Notes: a model not told the origin generated them from the letters alone. DNA of 64,000 bases from Ophiosphaerella korrae (GCA_028456385.1 JALNQF010000087.1:1-64000); one strand, 5' to 3'; positions 12,239-23,331 are shown, numbered from the stretch's first letter. A program made the numbers and translations.

Positions 12239-12989
12239 CTAGATCCAATGGTATCTTGCTGTTAGTCTTACACTTCCCATCCCTCTTGTTTCACATATTG
12301 TATAGGGTATCAATTCCTCCGATACTTGGGCGGAATATTCTTCTCCACTATCCCCCTTCAATTCCAACCGCTCCCACTCCTCCTTCCGCGCCTCCATCTC
12401 CTCGTGCTTCTTGAAGTGCTCAATATCCTCTGGGTGATTGAGATCCTCCTCCTTGACATCATCACCCGCATGGTACTTTTCCCAATGGTGAATTTCGTAC
12501 TCGTACTCATCGTCACCGTGGTGTCCCGGGCCCATTGCCAGAATCAGGCAGCTTGACGCCCTCGGTGTCTTTTTGCAGGAACTCGGATAGCGATATGCTG
12601 CCGTCTTTGTTGATGTCGAACATGTCGAGGACCGTCTGGACAACCATGTCTTTCTTGGTGGGCGAGATGTGCGAGGTGGACGGGTTGGCCAGGCCATAGG
12701 TGCGCTTGATGTCGACCGAGGTCCAGAGGCCGGTGCCATCGTAGTCGTGTAGGTTGAAGAAGGTAGTCGCGTCAAAGCCGGAGATGGGATGCCCCTCTTG
12801 CGGTGTATTAGCTTTGTGCGGTGTGCATAAAGTAGGATATCAGCGAGTTGCACCGGCCATGTGGCGTGTCGGCCAGTCTGCGTCGGGCGCAACCGCAATT
12901 TGAGAGTGGTCGCCGCCGTGGGCAGCGGCCATGTAGGCGCATGAGAACAGCAGGTACACGCTCAGCGGTATCTGGAGTATGCGATTCAT
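12239..12989 (-). pseudogene. SSP120: Ssp120/nucleobindin-like EF-hand secretory protein with one frameshift
   Basis: Exon 1 (12989-12854) encodes a signal peptide starting MNRILQIPLSVYLLFSC. An intron (12853-12797, GTGCAA...CAAG) follows, then exon 2 starting EGHPISGFDATTFFNLHD. Two EF-hand-like parts are visible: DYDGTGLWTSVDI and the canonical loop DINKDGSISLSE. The C-terminal acidic/His block GHHGDDEYEYEIHHWEKYH and NHPEDIEHFKKHEE is the hallmark of fungal Ssp120-type proteins of the secretory pathway. Between KLPDSG and GPGHHG the frame shifts by one base (extra A near 12546), and no intron can explain it. It is either a young pseudogene or an assembly indel. Neighbouring conserved genes are also broken, which favours decay. 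Confidence 0.75.
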
Positions 12990-13170
12990 GGCGTGTGGCG
13001 GTGGGCAAGATCAATAACTGTAGACGCTGTGGTTTGTGTCGCGCCATTGTTGGGGTTGGGGATCGCCAGGGGTGATCGGCGGAACAAATGCGCTGTCTGC
13101 GATGACGTCCCGCATGCCAGCTTTTCCACGTGACCACGCTGTCTTCGTTCCTTCACAACACCGCGCCAAG

Positions 13171-13371
13171 ATGAACGTCCTGTTGTTGCTCAGCCTAATC
13201 TTCTTCATTCCACTCCTCATCTGGCTTGCGTTTCTCGCATTGTCGTCATGCATGGGCGACCAGTTCCGCGCCAGGATCGCCAGCATCCCTATCACGTTCA
13301 ATCCTCGACACGCTTCATTTGGCCGCCAATACACACGTGGCTTCGGGTCGGGTGCCAGCAGCGGAGGGTGA
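13171..13371 (+). CDS. Small membrane protein, one transmembrane helix
   Basis: An ATG at 13171 (context CAAGATGA) starts a 66-residue protein with an N-terminal helix LLLLSLIFFIPLLIWLAFLA, then a basic segment and a Gly/Ser-rich end. It stops at TGA 13369. The same frame continues after the TGA as EQIEMEDMLGEDSSDDD and stops at 13423, which looks like a natural acidic C-terminus. The TGA may therefore be a recent TGG-to-TGA change, or the protein may end here. Function unknown; a single-pass membrane protein is all the sequence supports. Confidence 0.5.
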   Translation: MNVLLLLSLIFFIPLLIWLAFLALSSCMGDQFRARIASIPITFNPRHASFGRQYTRGFGSGASSGG

Positions 13372-13434
13372 GAGCAGATTGAGATGGAAGACATGCTTGG
13401 CGAAGACAGCAGCGACGACGACTGAACCTCCCAC

Positions 13435-14622
13435 CTAGAACTCGAGATGCTGCTTTTTGGGCAGTGCGCTGCCGCCGGCTGCCTCTCTCACCGCCGCCTC
13501 TTGGGCCTCCGTGTCGCCCTCGAGCGGGGGCAGACTGAACTTGGCAACAACAAACTTTCGCCTGCTCAGCGTAAATGCCATGTCCTCGCCCAGATCTTCT
13601 GTTCCACTGCCTCCACCCTTCTCGTGAAAGACAGGCAGCTTGTGTACTGCAAACATGCCTTGGGGTCTTTCTTCATCCTTTGTCGTGCCAGCCGACTGCG
13701 CAAGCGCTTGTGCGTGCGAATAAGGGAACGGCGAGAGCTCGAACACGCCGCCTGAGAGCAGCTCCATCCAGCGAACGAGACCTGCAGAGCGTGGATATAG
13801 CGATATAGGCAGAGTGAGAATCGCAGTCAGGCGTGTAGGATACCGTCTCAGCAGTGCTCGCAGTCCGTGGAGGAATTGCAGTCCAGAATCAGGCCGCGAG
13901 GATGTTGGCGGGTATAATGCTGGCGAAAGTAAAGAAGGCACAACCAGGCGGTGCACTATACTCTCTGGTGACGACGCAAGCTGCGCATGCACTTTCTGCA
14001 ATATCACCGGAAACGGCAATATAGAAATATAATCCATCGCCGTGCCCACCGGCATCGCAAGCCGTTTCGCAAGATCAAACGTATGACAGAACACACTCGT
14101 CTCCTCTGTGCCTTCACTCTGCATCGTCCTTTGCACCGGCGGGCTTCTGCCACTCTCAAACCTCCCCAGCCCCTCATACCGCCACGCAATCCTCATCTTC
14201 TCCTTCTCCTTCTCCCTCTCCTTCTCCCCCTCCTCCCTCCTTCCTCCTCCCTCCTCCCCTCCCGCTCACTCACCCCCGGCAACTCGCGCCCCCACGCCTC
14301 GCCCAAGCCCACAACATGCACTTTGTGCCCTTGCACTACGCCTTCTGCCGCATAGAAGCGTAGTAATGCGCCTGCATAATCGGTCGTTCCGCTTTCCTCA
14401 ATGAGAAGACTAGTGCCAAGTGGGAGGCCTGCATGACCTGCGAGAATGGCGTCGAGAGAGGGCGTGCCGGTGGAGGTGGTGGGGCGGCCGGAGATGGGGG
14501 AGGGACGGATGCCAGGGATCGAGGGTGTGGGTGGAGAGGGGTGTAGTTGTTGGACTAGAGGGCGAAGGTGCTGTGGAATCAGGAGCGCGGGAGAGGGCTA
14601 TGTTGCGCTTGCGGAAGGCCAT
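13435..14622 (-). pseudogene. ELP4: Elongator complex subunit Elp4, with one N-terminal frameshift
   Basis: Elp4 is a RecA-fold subunit of the Elp4-5-6 ring of Elongator, which modifies wobble uridines of tRNA. The start MAFRKRNIALS at 14622 is typical. The frame then shifts by one base near 14530-14560, after which GIRPSPISGRPTTSTGTPSL, LPLGTSLLIEESGTTDYAGA and VHVVGLGEAWGRELPG follow in the family order. An intron 14273-14197 (GTGAGT...AAG, purine-rich, no clear branch site) rejoins the long C-terminal frame MRIAWRYEGLGRFES, which runs to the natural end at 13435. Elp4 is normally a single-copy housekeeping gene. A broken copy in a repeat-rich region suggests a displaced duplicate, unless the shift is an assembly error. 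Confidence 0.75.
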
Positions 14623-14782
14623 GAGGAGTGTTGGCGCCGGGTGGGAATATTAGTGGTGTTGGTGTTGGTGGGATAAATTCTTTGGGGCTTTGGGGAGCAC
14701 CTATGCTTTATCGATAAGAAGTACCTTTTTGAGCAGCCCATGTGCCTGTTGTGCATCATCTAGTAGAGAATGAAAATTGTTA

Positions 14783-15863
14783 ACGTAGTTGGCAAGCGAG
14801 TTGCGCACCCAACCAACTTTGCGCACCTCTTCAAGCGTACAACTTAACAACGCAGTAGAGTAGAGAGTATATATTTATATAATAAATCAAGTAGTAGCTT
14901 CTCCATCTTTCTTACATGTACGTGAGTTGTGCCCAGTCTCTCTGCACCTCTTACAGCGTGCGCGAGCCTGGCGACTCGAGCCTGAACGCCGCCTACTCTC
15001 GCGCTGTTCACGATCAATCTGGTGATCAGCCTCTAGTTGAGCAATTATATCCTCTCCCTGTCCCTTTTTTAAGACTCCTTTCTTCTGAATCCGCTTCTTT
15101 TTTCGTGATTTACGCTTGCTGGCTGCCTCATTGGCTCTCTCAAGACTGGAGATCCGATCGCGCATCAACTCAGCTTCCAGCATCATTGTATGAGCTCCCT
15201 TTTTGAATTGATTGATTGCGTCAATAATTGATGCTGGCGATGAGCTCTTGTGCCGGCGTACGCGCTCACGTACGTTACTCGGCGTACAAGCTACCTAGGG
15301 AGTCTCTGGTAGAGCTGGAGTAGGCGTACGTAGCTCTTGTACGCTGCACTAGCTCAAACCAGCTACTTATAGTAGCTAGGTCCTTACATAAGGCTCGCTG
15401 CCTATCGTATGGACGATTGAAACGCGTCGTAAGACTGTCTGTACGCTTGACAAAGTTGGCTGGCCACTTCTGCCCAATCGGTAGCGCATCACGGATAGCC
15501 AGTAGCTTATCAGCCATCTCACGCACAGCAGCCAGAGTTGGGGCAAAACCACGAGAATCCAGATTGAGAATATACTCAACTATTACCTCCTCCTCTAGCT
15601 GGCTGAGTTTCTTCAAGTTGGGCTGGCAATCGCGTCAGGCAGTCATACCAGCGCGTCGGTTACGCAGCGTTTATTCAACAACATTGTAGACTTTAGCTGC
15701 CTTTCGATTACTTGTAATTTAACTTAATTTAATAGATGAGATAGCAATCTAGATATCTGCTTCGTTTGAAGGCAATTGACGCGTACAGCGTGGAGCTATT
15801 ATACAATGAGATAAGATGGGTGCGCAAAGTTGGTTGGGTGCGCAACTCGCTTGCTAACCACGT
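14783..15863 (-). mobile_element. Internally deleted pogo/Tc5-type transposon, 1.08 kb, with TIRs and TA duplication
   Basis: Both ends carry the same inverted repeat of about 45 bp (ACGTAGTTGGCAAGCGAGTT at the left; its near-perfect complement at the right), each flanked by TA. On the minus strand it keeps an HTH_Tnp_Tc5-like N-terminus (15616-15275, QLEEEVIVEYILNLDSRGF) and the transposase C-terminus (15186-14887, with CKRCRETGHNSRTCKK). The catalytic DDE middle is missing, so the copy is non-autonomous. It shows little RIP and is related to the RIP-mutated copy ending at 6851. It sits between Elp4 and the aminomutase pseudogene. Confidence 0.85.
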
Positions 15864-16019
15864 TATTTGAAATAAGAAGTTCATCTCTATTTAGACACAT
15901 ATACACCTTAAGAAACTTTGCTGATAACTTATGAATCAATTACCGCGCGGTGCTCCACTGGTGAGTAAAGAAGCAGACTAGTCACACAAGCTCACCTGTC
16001 CTGCTGCGTGCCCTTGGTT

Positions 16020-17690
16020 TGACTCCAAGATCTTATGGTACTCTTCCTCAAGGAAGAATTGCTCTTCACCAAACGCAGGCCTGAGCTCATCAAGCCAGGT
16101 AGCCCGAGGATCGAGTCTCGCAAAAAAAGACTCGCCTCGTCCAACCTGGTACACGAGCTTCCAAGAACTTCAGAACGAAAACGCGCTGCTTACCTACCTC
16201 TTCAACCCCGAGTACCGATACTTTACCTGGCGAAGCCGACATGGAGGATCCTCGAACAGTACGACAAAGGCCTCCTGCTTGTTGATACGCCCTGGCGAAA
16301 ATGTCATACGCTCAGATGTGAGGCACGGAACAGTAGTGGTGTGGGCCCGTATCTCGTTCGACAAACCTTTGGTTGTAAGCTCGTCAACACATACTCCAAG
16401 CTATTGCTTATATACCCCTTACATGTAGTATGGAAATATGCCAAGGGCTACTTGCTCACGCCACATATCTCTCCACAATTCAGCAGAATCATTGACATGC
16501 TTGATCAACGGAGCTTGAGCCCTGGTCTGCGCCCCAGTCATGCATATCAGTTGAACCGCTTCCCGCGCTGCTGGAGTCTGGAGTTCTCTTGGGTGGCTAA
16601 CGTGTGCTTCTATCGATACCTGTTTACCGGAATCATGAATAGCAGAAAAACAGTTTGAGAATGTCCTTTGCGTCACGGTCACGTGTATATCGCATTGGCC
16701 AGTATCCAAGAGGCTTGGTGCCGATGCGGATGGTCTTTAGATGCGCAGTCTCCGAGCTGTTCAAAAGCGGCTCAATGTATCTTTCCAATGCAGCAGCAGA
16801 CATCACCATCGGATCTCCACCAGTGAACAGGACGCCGGCTACTTGGGGATGGCGCAAAATGTATTTTTGCAGGATTTGCGTGTTACTGCAACTTGAATTG
16901 CTGTGCAGATCCGACCGATGTGAACCGAGCCAATCGGAAGCAATAAGTGCAATAAGAATGATAGAATTGGCCCTAATATGGTGGGATTAGTGTACAGTGT
17001 TGGAAATACTTGATCACTTCTATTTTACCTCCATAGGAAAGAACAATACAGCTTCTTAGTACTTGTGCTGCAAGCCAGGCACTGGCTCGCCACCCAGCGT
17101 TGGAACGTCCCCCTCCCCCCCTGGCGTGCAGGATGGGCATTAAGCGTCCCCCTGGTTTTCTTAGCTACCTCACGTAGCTTTACGCGTGAACTTCCTGGAT
17201 CTGAAAGAACATTAAAAATTATTTGTCGTTGATTGGTTGAAAGCATTTCAGGTTGTGGAAATACGAGCTTAAAAATCGGATCGTTGGGCACTCGCTCCCT
17301 GTATCACCGTCAAAAATATGACCGAGAAATATTCGACTTACTTAAATACCAGTCAATGAGGTTGTCTAAGACATAATTGTTAAGCCGCATAGGAAACACC
17401 ACAGCAGGAGCGACATATTGGTTGGCATCAAGTTCCGGTGTGAAGGTTCGGAAAATATTCTCGATATTACTTCGCGTGTATGGATGCAGGCTCGGTGATC
17501 CATGGTTCAGTCCCCCCTGCGGAATGGGGATGTAAACGGCGTCGTGTGTGTACGTGTCGAGTATTTCCGGCCTTTCGATAGGACGCGGCGGAAACGGCTT
17601 CGCACAATGCCACACCTCTCTCCGAAGCAATATTGCATGATTTTTAAAAGGTAATTGGCACAAGGGGACGTGATGAGGCAATAGATTCGA
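16020..17690 (-). pseudogene. Fungal lysine 2,3-aminomutase-like radical SAM enzyme, inactivated
   Basis: Reading down the minus strand: an N-terminal part ending VFPMRLNNYVLDNLIDW, an intron (about 17345-17298), NDPIFKLVFPQPEML, an intron with a CTAAT branch (GTAAAA...TTAG near 17032-16975), then the radical SAM loop. The loop reads YHSYCTYCF where the family has CxxxCxxC: the first iron-sulfur Cys is Tyr (TGC/TGT to TAT). Next come VLFTGGDPMVMSA, IRIGTKPLGYWP, HVSHPREL and APLIKHVND...DMWREQVALGI, all aminomutase signatures. Further lesions are a frameshift after the Cys loop, a TGA in the C-terminal part near 16305 and an extra T in the T7 run near 16120. The enzyme would move an amino group in an amino acid using SAM, PLP and Fe-S; this copy cannot. 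Confidence 0.8.
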
Positions 17691-17699
17691 CTCTATGTG

Positions 17700-19547
17700 G
17701 AGAGGCCGCTTATATATGCCATAGGCTTGTTAACAAACCCCTTGCTATCAATCGCTTGTGTTGAAATACCAAACACCAGATGAAGTCACTTGATGGAAAC
17801 AATGCTCAAACATGATCTTGAGGCTTCAAACCTAGTTATATTTGTTGATTGATGTTTCTTTTGTCAATGCCTCCGAAGCTTGGATCCGCAAGCTAACAGG
17901 GCGCGTGGCCACTGAGTTCTCAAAGGCGCATATATCAAGTCAGATACTAATACAGCCTTACGTATTGAGATGCACAAAGCCAAAGTGTAGTTACACCCCA
18001 TTCGTCTTGTCTTCGCATGTAGCCTGTTCACCTACCACGTCCTGATAGCTTGGTGTCTGAACATACTACCTGACGCAGCATTTTTTTTTTCGTTTGTTCC
18101 GGGCTTCGCAATTGGATTACCCCGCCTTGTATACTCTCTTGTTGGACATAAGCTACTGATGTGGTGTAGTAATACGCTACCACTTTCGTTCCGAACCATG
18201 GACATGGGTCGTGCACAGCTGTCTGATTCGTGCCAACACGTTCTTTAGCCAAGCACAATTAATCCAACGTGATGTTGCTGAGCCATGAACCTATATTTTA
18301 GGCGAACGTGTCCGCCACCGACGCAGAGCAATAATGAAACAGTTGATGTGGCTTCTATATTCGGAAAGTGAATAAGTAGGAGTTGCTCAGTTCAAACTCC
18401 AAGAAAACTTGTGTCTTAATCTGAACGCTAGAGCCAAATTTCTGAGCCGGTGCAAGAAAGGAAAGGAAACTCAAAGGTTGCTGATATCTATGTCATCAAC
18501 CTAGAAGCTATTGCTACTCTAGATCCTGCTGAACGTCATGCTCTTTTATTAGCTCGTTTGAATGACGGTTTCTTCTAGCTTGAATACACACACTGAAAGG
18601 GCATCTTTTGACAGGAATATTTAGAATTTATTGAGCTCGTCTACGACCAGGACACGGACGTGAAAACGTAGTATTGGCGTGGCAGGACCAAGACCGGATA
18701 CAAGCCATTTGGTATTGGTGCAAGGGCAGAAGAGAGCACCAGAGAGGGTTATCAAAGCTTTAGTAGAAATCTGTATCACATTAGGAAATTTAGTACCTGA
18801 TCTGTCCTGATCCTCAAGGATGATTCGATTACAGGATCCGGGGTCCTCCCCACAAATTCTCGGTAATATCCCGATATTCCAACAATCGATAGGCTCATCC
18901 AACTATCTAGGCCTAAGTATATTGTAACCGCAGTCATATAATCTCATATTTTATAGCTTTCATCGACTTGAGGAGCAGAATCACATGACCGAGTCTTCAA
19001 GGTCGACGACGGAATATCCAAATGCACGACACAATCTAAGGAGAACTCCAGATTGACACAAAGTGCACACTAATTAGGCACACTTACTCTCTTGTTTCAT
19101 GCCGACCCATGATTGTAAGTACGTCGTTAAGAATTCGATCCATGGGAGATCGTCCAAACTCAACCGGGTCTGGCCATCGTCAATGTACGGGATATGTTGC
19201 CGTTCATGTCGAATGGATAACTCAAATCAGTTTTTCGTCATGTTATTCCTTTGGCACAGCATATTTCTAGGGATCGCTCTACCGTGGGGTACTTCATGCG
19301 GGCGGAGAATCAAGTTTCTTTTGTGGGCCAAGAGAGCGAACTCGCCAGTTCTGGAGATTGGCATGACGACTAACTTAAGGCATTCAGAGTTAACCATAAT
19401 CCTTCTATTATATTAAATAGACAAATCTCCTATGTGTATTGCAATTTAGATTTCGTCTACTCTGAACAATTAACCATATCATTCAAGTATCATGATAGCA
19501 TCTGATGTAAATATGGTGAAAGAAAAGGTTTCACTTAAGACTGCCTA
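17700..19547. other. 1.8-kb region without a recognisable gene
   Basis: Composition is normal and not RIP-like. Open frames such as 18621-18902 (minus) and 19099-19416 (plus) lack domain signatures, good start contexts and intron structure. Old gene remnants are possible but not identifiable by eye. Confidence 0.45.
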
Positions 19548-21302
19548 TCACACCAAGCAAAACTCCTGTTCTTGTACCGTCCCTTCCTTCATCTCTTTAA
19601 TAAGTTGTCCCTGCATAAGTTCATCCACATAAGCTTCCCCCATGAAATAATAAGTATTGCCAGCAGGACGAAGAATATATGGCGTATCCCCACCAAATAG
19701 CACAACCACAATGTCGCCCACATGCATGCAAGCAGGGCCGAGCCCATACGTCCCTCTTTCGGTGTGAAAGAATCTCCGGCCCGTGCATACTGTTTCTGCC
19801 TCAAAAAAAAATCTGCTTTCAATTCGCTTGGGATCCGTGGAGTTTTCGTCGCTGACAACCGTTTTGAGTGACTCCATAAAGGAATTAAACCTTTCATAGA
19901 AGTTAGGCTGTTTCTTGGAATCTGTAGTCACAAGGTTATCATCTTCACTGTCATAACCAGCCGTCAGTGTTCGTGCCAGGACGTATTGCGATGTAGCAGG
20001 TTCCAGAATTTGCAAATCTGTGATGGCGTTTCGTATCTTCAAAAATGGATGAGATTGTGAAGGCTTTAGGTTCTCAAGATCCATCTCCACGTGTGCATGG
20101 ACTACTTCGCTGTAAAGCAAACCCCATAATCTGAGAAGATGTGGGTCTGAGCTTAAATTTTCCAAGAACTTTACTTTTGTATCTCCGCAAGCACATAGAT
20201 CTGAACCGGTAGCTAACAATTGTCTTGAAGAGTTTATAGTTCGCCAATCTGGAGCCCAGGAATTGAATCCTGTCTCCCTACAGTACTCGGATCCGTGGTA
20301 GACAAAGGAAAGGGGCGAAAGATCTTCATCCAGTCGAATCATTGCTAAGACCACGTCGGCATAGACCTCTCCAGTGTTCTTGTTGTAGTCTACGCATACT
20401 TTTCCAGCCTCGTCTGAACTGGCAAGGGCAAGGAGTCCGTAAACTTTGTCTCGAGGGTCCGTGGCATCGAAAGGCCAACAAGCATCAATTAGTTCCGGCA
20501 GGTTATATTGATGTGATTCAAGCTTGAATATGTAAGATGCGCTTGTAGCTTCGATCTTAGCATAAACCGCGTTCTCATCATATTCGTTAACCCTATCAGG
20601 TGCGATGCAATTTAGCCAGACTGCCGCCAATCCAACATCCGACCATGACGAACTGTGTTCTCCCCAGAGTACAATCGTGTCAGTAGAAAGTATTACTTCC
20701 TGAATACACCAAATTCTGGTAAACCAGGCCTCTCCATACATTGCACGCAAACTAGCCTGCGCCTCTTGGTTCAGTTCAATGCTGGGTGGTTGCCAATTGC
20801 TGTTCAATCCTACACTAGCCTCCTCCAACCCGACTTCTCTTCTGGATCTTCTGTACTCATCGGCAATAAATTTCACACTCTTGGAAGCTTCAATAGATTG
20901 TCTTGGATTAGCTTCTCCCAGCCAAACTACAACCCGCTTAGCAGAAGAGTAGATCCGGCCCATGAGAGGGATCTGGCAATTTTTCTCATCATAACTGCTC
21001 TGATCAATGCATATTGCGTCTGCCCATATTCTGCGAGGCCTTTCCGGGAGGCGTAATCTTTTCAAGGCGTTGAATAGGTTGATAGTCACCAAGACAGGTA
21101 GCGCATCGCATGTGATATTGACTACCTTCGTGCTTTCGCCCCAGACGTAGGAGAGTGCTTCGTATGCACCCGGCTCCTCAATATCTACGCGTACTCGCCG
21201 GCATCTGATTGGATCAGTATAGACCACCGATGGATATATCTCTAGTAGTCGAATTTCATGCGAAGTAAGTGGTTCGCAAACGTTGGGAATGTCATATTTC
21301 AT
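19548..21302 (-). CDS. HET-domain protein (heterokaryon incompatibility family)
   Basis: A single open frame of 584 residues with the HET blocks in order: YEALSYVWGE (about residues 48-57), RIWADAICIDQSSYDEKN (about 90-107), then GRIYSSAKRVVVWLGEA and WFTRIWCIQEVILS. The remaining 350 residues resemble the variable C-terminal part of HET-6/OR-like proteins. HET-domain proteins trigger programmed cell death when incompatible fungal cells fuse, or respond to other non-self cues. The TIR-like fold is established for the family; the specific partner here is unknown. The frame is complete with no introns and normal composition. A RIP-damaged Tc1 element lies directly upstream (from 21733). Confidence 0.93.
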   Translation of the reverse strand: MKYDIPNVCEPLTSHEIRLLEIYPSVVYTDPIRCRRVRVDIEEPGAYEALSYVWGESTKVVNITCDALPVLVTINLFNALKRLRLPERPRRIWADAICIDQSSYDEKNCQIPLMGRIYSSAKRVVVWLGEANPRQSIEASKSVKFIADEYRRSRREVGLEEASVGLNSNWQPPSIELNQEAQASLRAMYGEAWFTRIWCIQEVILSTDTIVLWGEHSSSWSDVGLAAVWLNCIAPDRVNEYDENAVYAKIEATSASYIFKLESHQYNLPELIDACWPFDATDPRDKVYGLLALASSDEAGKVCVDYNKNTGEVYADVVLAMIRLDEDLSPLSFVYHGSEYCRETGFNSWAPDWRTINSSRQLLATGSDLCACGDTKVKFLENLSSDPHLLRLWGLLYSEVVHAHVEMDLENLKPSQSHPFLKIRNAITDLQILEPATSQYVLARTLTAGYDSEDDNLVTTDSKKQPNFYERFNSFMESLKTVVSDENSTDPKRIESRFFFEAETVCTGRRFFHTERGTYGLGPACMHVGDIVVVLFGGDTPYILRPAGNTYYFMGEAYVDELMQGQLIKEMKEGTVQEQEFCLV

Positions 21303-21732
21303 ATTTACAAGGTGAAAAAGTTAGGCCTGTAACACTCGGGTCAGCTCTACCTAGGAACTAGTCACTAAGCAATCGACAGGACAGTCAGCTTGACAAAAAA
21401 GCATGATAGCGTACATACAGACACGAACATGCCCACCCAAAAATTGTTGTTGAAGGCGTTATCTTAGGGAACAATTATCTGCATATAAAATAGTGGCAGG
21501 CTTCTGCTTAGAAGTCAATGTGGGAGCGCAAGCCCAAGATCTTCATGGCTGCAAGATGTAGAAGGAAGGTGTAACGTACAAGGCCCTCCCATGAGCGGGT
21601 TTGTAGCGCCGCTAACAAATGGCCCGTGCATGGATCCTGCATGAAGCTTCTAGGAAAAATAACCAGGATTGTATAAACCTTTGATACACAGCCAAGGTAT
21701 TTTTTTTCCATTACTGTCATCCACCCGCCATT

Positions 21733-22766
21733 ATGCCAAAAACACCAAATCGTCGAGTATCCTACAAGGAGTGCGTCCAAATTCATACACTAGCTAAGCT
21801 AGGATAGAATTAGACAGCAATTTCCCAGAAGCTAGGGATCTCACAACAGACTATTTCTAATTGTCTTCGCACGCCCAATACTCCTATAAAACCACAAGGT
21901 AGAAAGCCTCTAATAGATACACCTACTCGCTAGCTTCTAGTTCGCTATACTACTGAAAACGCTAAACAACGACAGAAAACTCGAGAAGAGATTGCTTATA
22001 AGCTTAGTATTAATGTCTGCTAGCGTACGCTCGTTAAAGCCTTTAAGAAGGAGCTCTACCACTAGCAGAAGGCAATAGAGAAGCCTTTGCTTACGCTACA
22101 GCATATAGAGGATCGCGTCCTTTAGGCGCAAGAGCACCTTAATCAGACTAATAAGTAGTAGGTAAGTGTTAGCTAGAGTGATGAGATGTCAATGCGTATA
22201 AGCTACGGCTAGATCTACGTTACTCGGAGAGTTAAAGAGAAATTTCTGCTAGCCTGCTGCGTCCTAAAGTTTAAGAAATACTCTTCTTGTATAGTTTAGT
22301 CTATAATCTCTTTTAATATAAAGGGAACTTTAGTCTTCTTTAAAAAAGAGTAGTGTACAAACAGGAAGAAGAGCGTTAACTCAGCAGTCTATATTTAACA
22401 TATACTACCCTTTGTTACTACGTTCTAGAAGCAATATAAAGAGCTTGTAGGCAAAGAGCTTGCATATATAGAAGATAATTCTTCTATCTACACTTCAAAA
22501 GCGACAAGAGCTGTGGAGACAGCTATAGGAATTACAAAGATGTGGTGGCTAGCTAACTCACTAGACCTTAATCCTATTAAGAACCTTTGGCGGCTGCTAA
22601 AGTATAGAGTTGAGAAGCGCTTTCTACATACTAGGGAGGATCTAAAGCAGTATCTACAAGAGGAGTAGGAGAAGATTCGGATAACTAAGTACCAGAAGTA
22701 TATTACCTCAATGAGAGAGCGCTGCCGGGCAGTTATCCAGGCAGGTGGCAGACACACAAAGTGGTA
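21733..22766 (+). mobile_element. Tc1/mariner transposase gene, RIP-mutated
   Basis: From the ATG at 21733 (MPKTPNRRVSYKECVQIH) one frame can be followed to TAG 22764, about 345 codons, with roughly a dozen stops at former CAG/TGG codons. An N-terminal HTH (ISQQTISNCLRTPN) is followed by a DDE_3-type catalytic region. The last part reads LANSLDLNPIKNLWRLLKYR, the typical SxDLNPIEN(L/V)W box. Clear terminal inverted repeats were not found. The region is RIP-mutated (TAG-rich) and non-functional. Confidence 0.8.
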
Positions 22767-23331
22767 GAGATGATTAATTGATGACTTATTGTATGTAATT
22801 TAACTATAGTTGTATAAAACATATCTTCGCCACTTGCTTGCTCCGGCCGCCACCGTGAGACGCTACAAACCCGCTCATGGGGGGGCTTGTAATAGAATGC
22901 AGATACAGGATGCAGTTGCCAAAGCCACCCCCGTAACATCCCTGCTGCCCAGACTTTCCAATAAACCTTCTCAAAACGAGCGTATAAGCTTACCGGAATA
23001 GCTCATCTCATGCCTTCAAATAATGAATGCAGTTACATTATCCCTACCATGTTGCATACAATGATTAATGGTTCCTGATTCAACCCATGCGTCATGCAGT
23101 CACATAGTTATATTTGGGAGGGACCATGTTCGCTTTTTAATTAAATTCCGATTTTGGGATGGTGGCTGACACTCCTGGATTGAAAATGGCAGGTGCCCTG
23201 TGGATAAAGTAACTATCTCGTTTCACCCCTGTGCTGCGCCGCACTATTGCATTGGTTGAACGCTGCGAAGCGAAGTTACTGGACTAGCTCATATAAGTGA
23301 TGCAGGTACCTGCAAATTTTAGCTACTCAGC
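22767..23331. other. Intergenic region upstream of the acidic-tail gene
   Basis: No domain or good frame is visible. Composition changes from RIP-like to normal at about 22800. It probably contains the promoter of the gene starting at 23332. Confidence 0.45.

Noticed and set aside
12172..12414. 80-residue plus-strand ORF after the small secreted protein.
   Set aside because: It overlaps the C-terminal coding part of the Ssp120-like gene on the other strand and has no features.
13987..14404. Plus-strand ORFs with Leu/Pro/Ser runs.
   Set aside because: They are mirror images of the purine tract and coding sequence of Elp4 on the minus strand.
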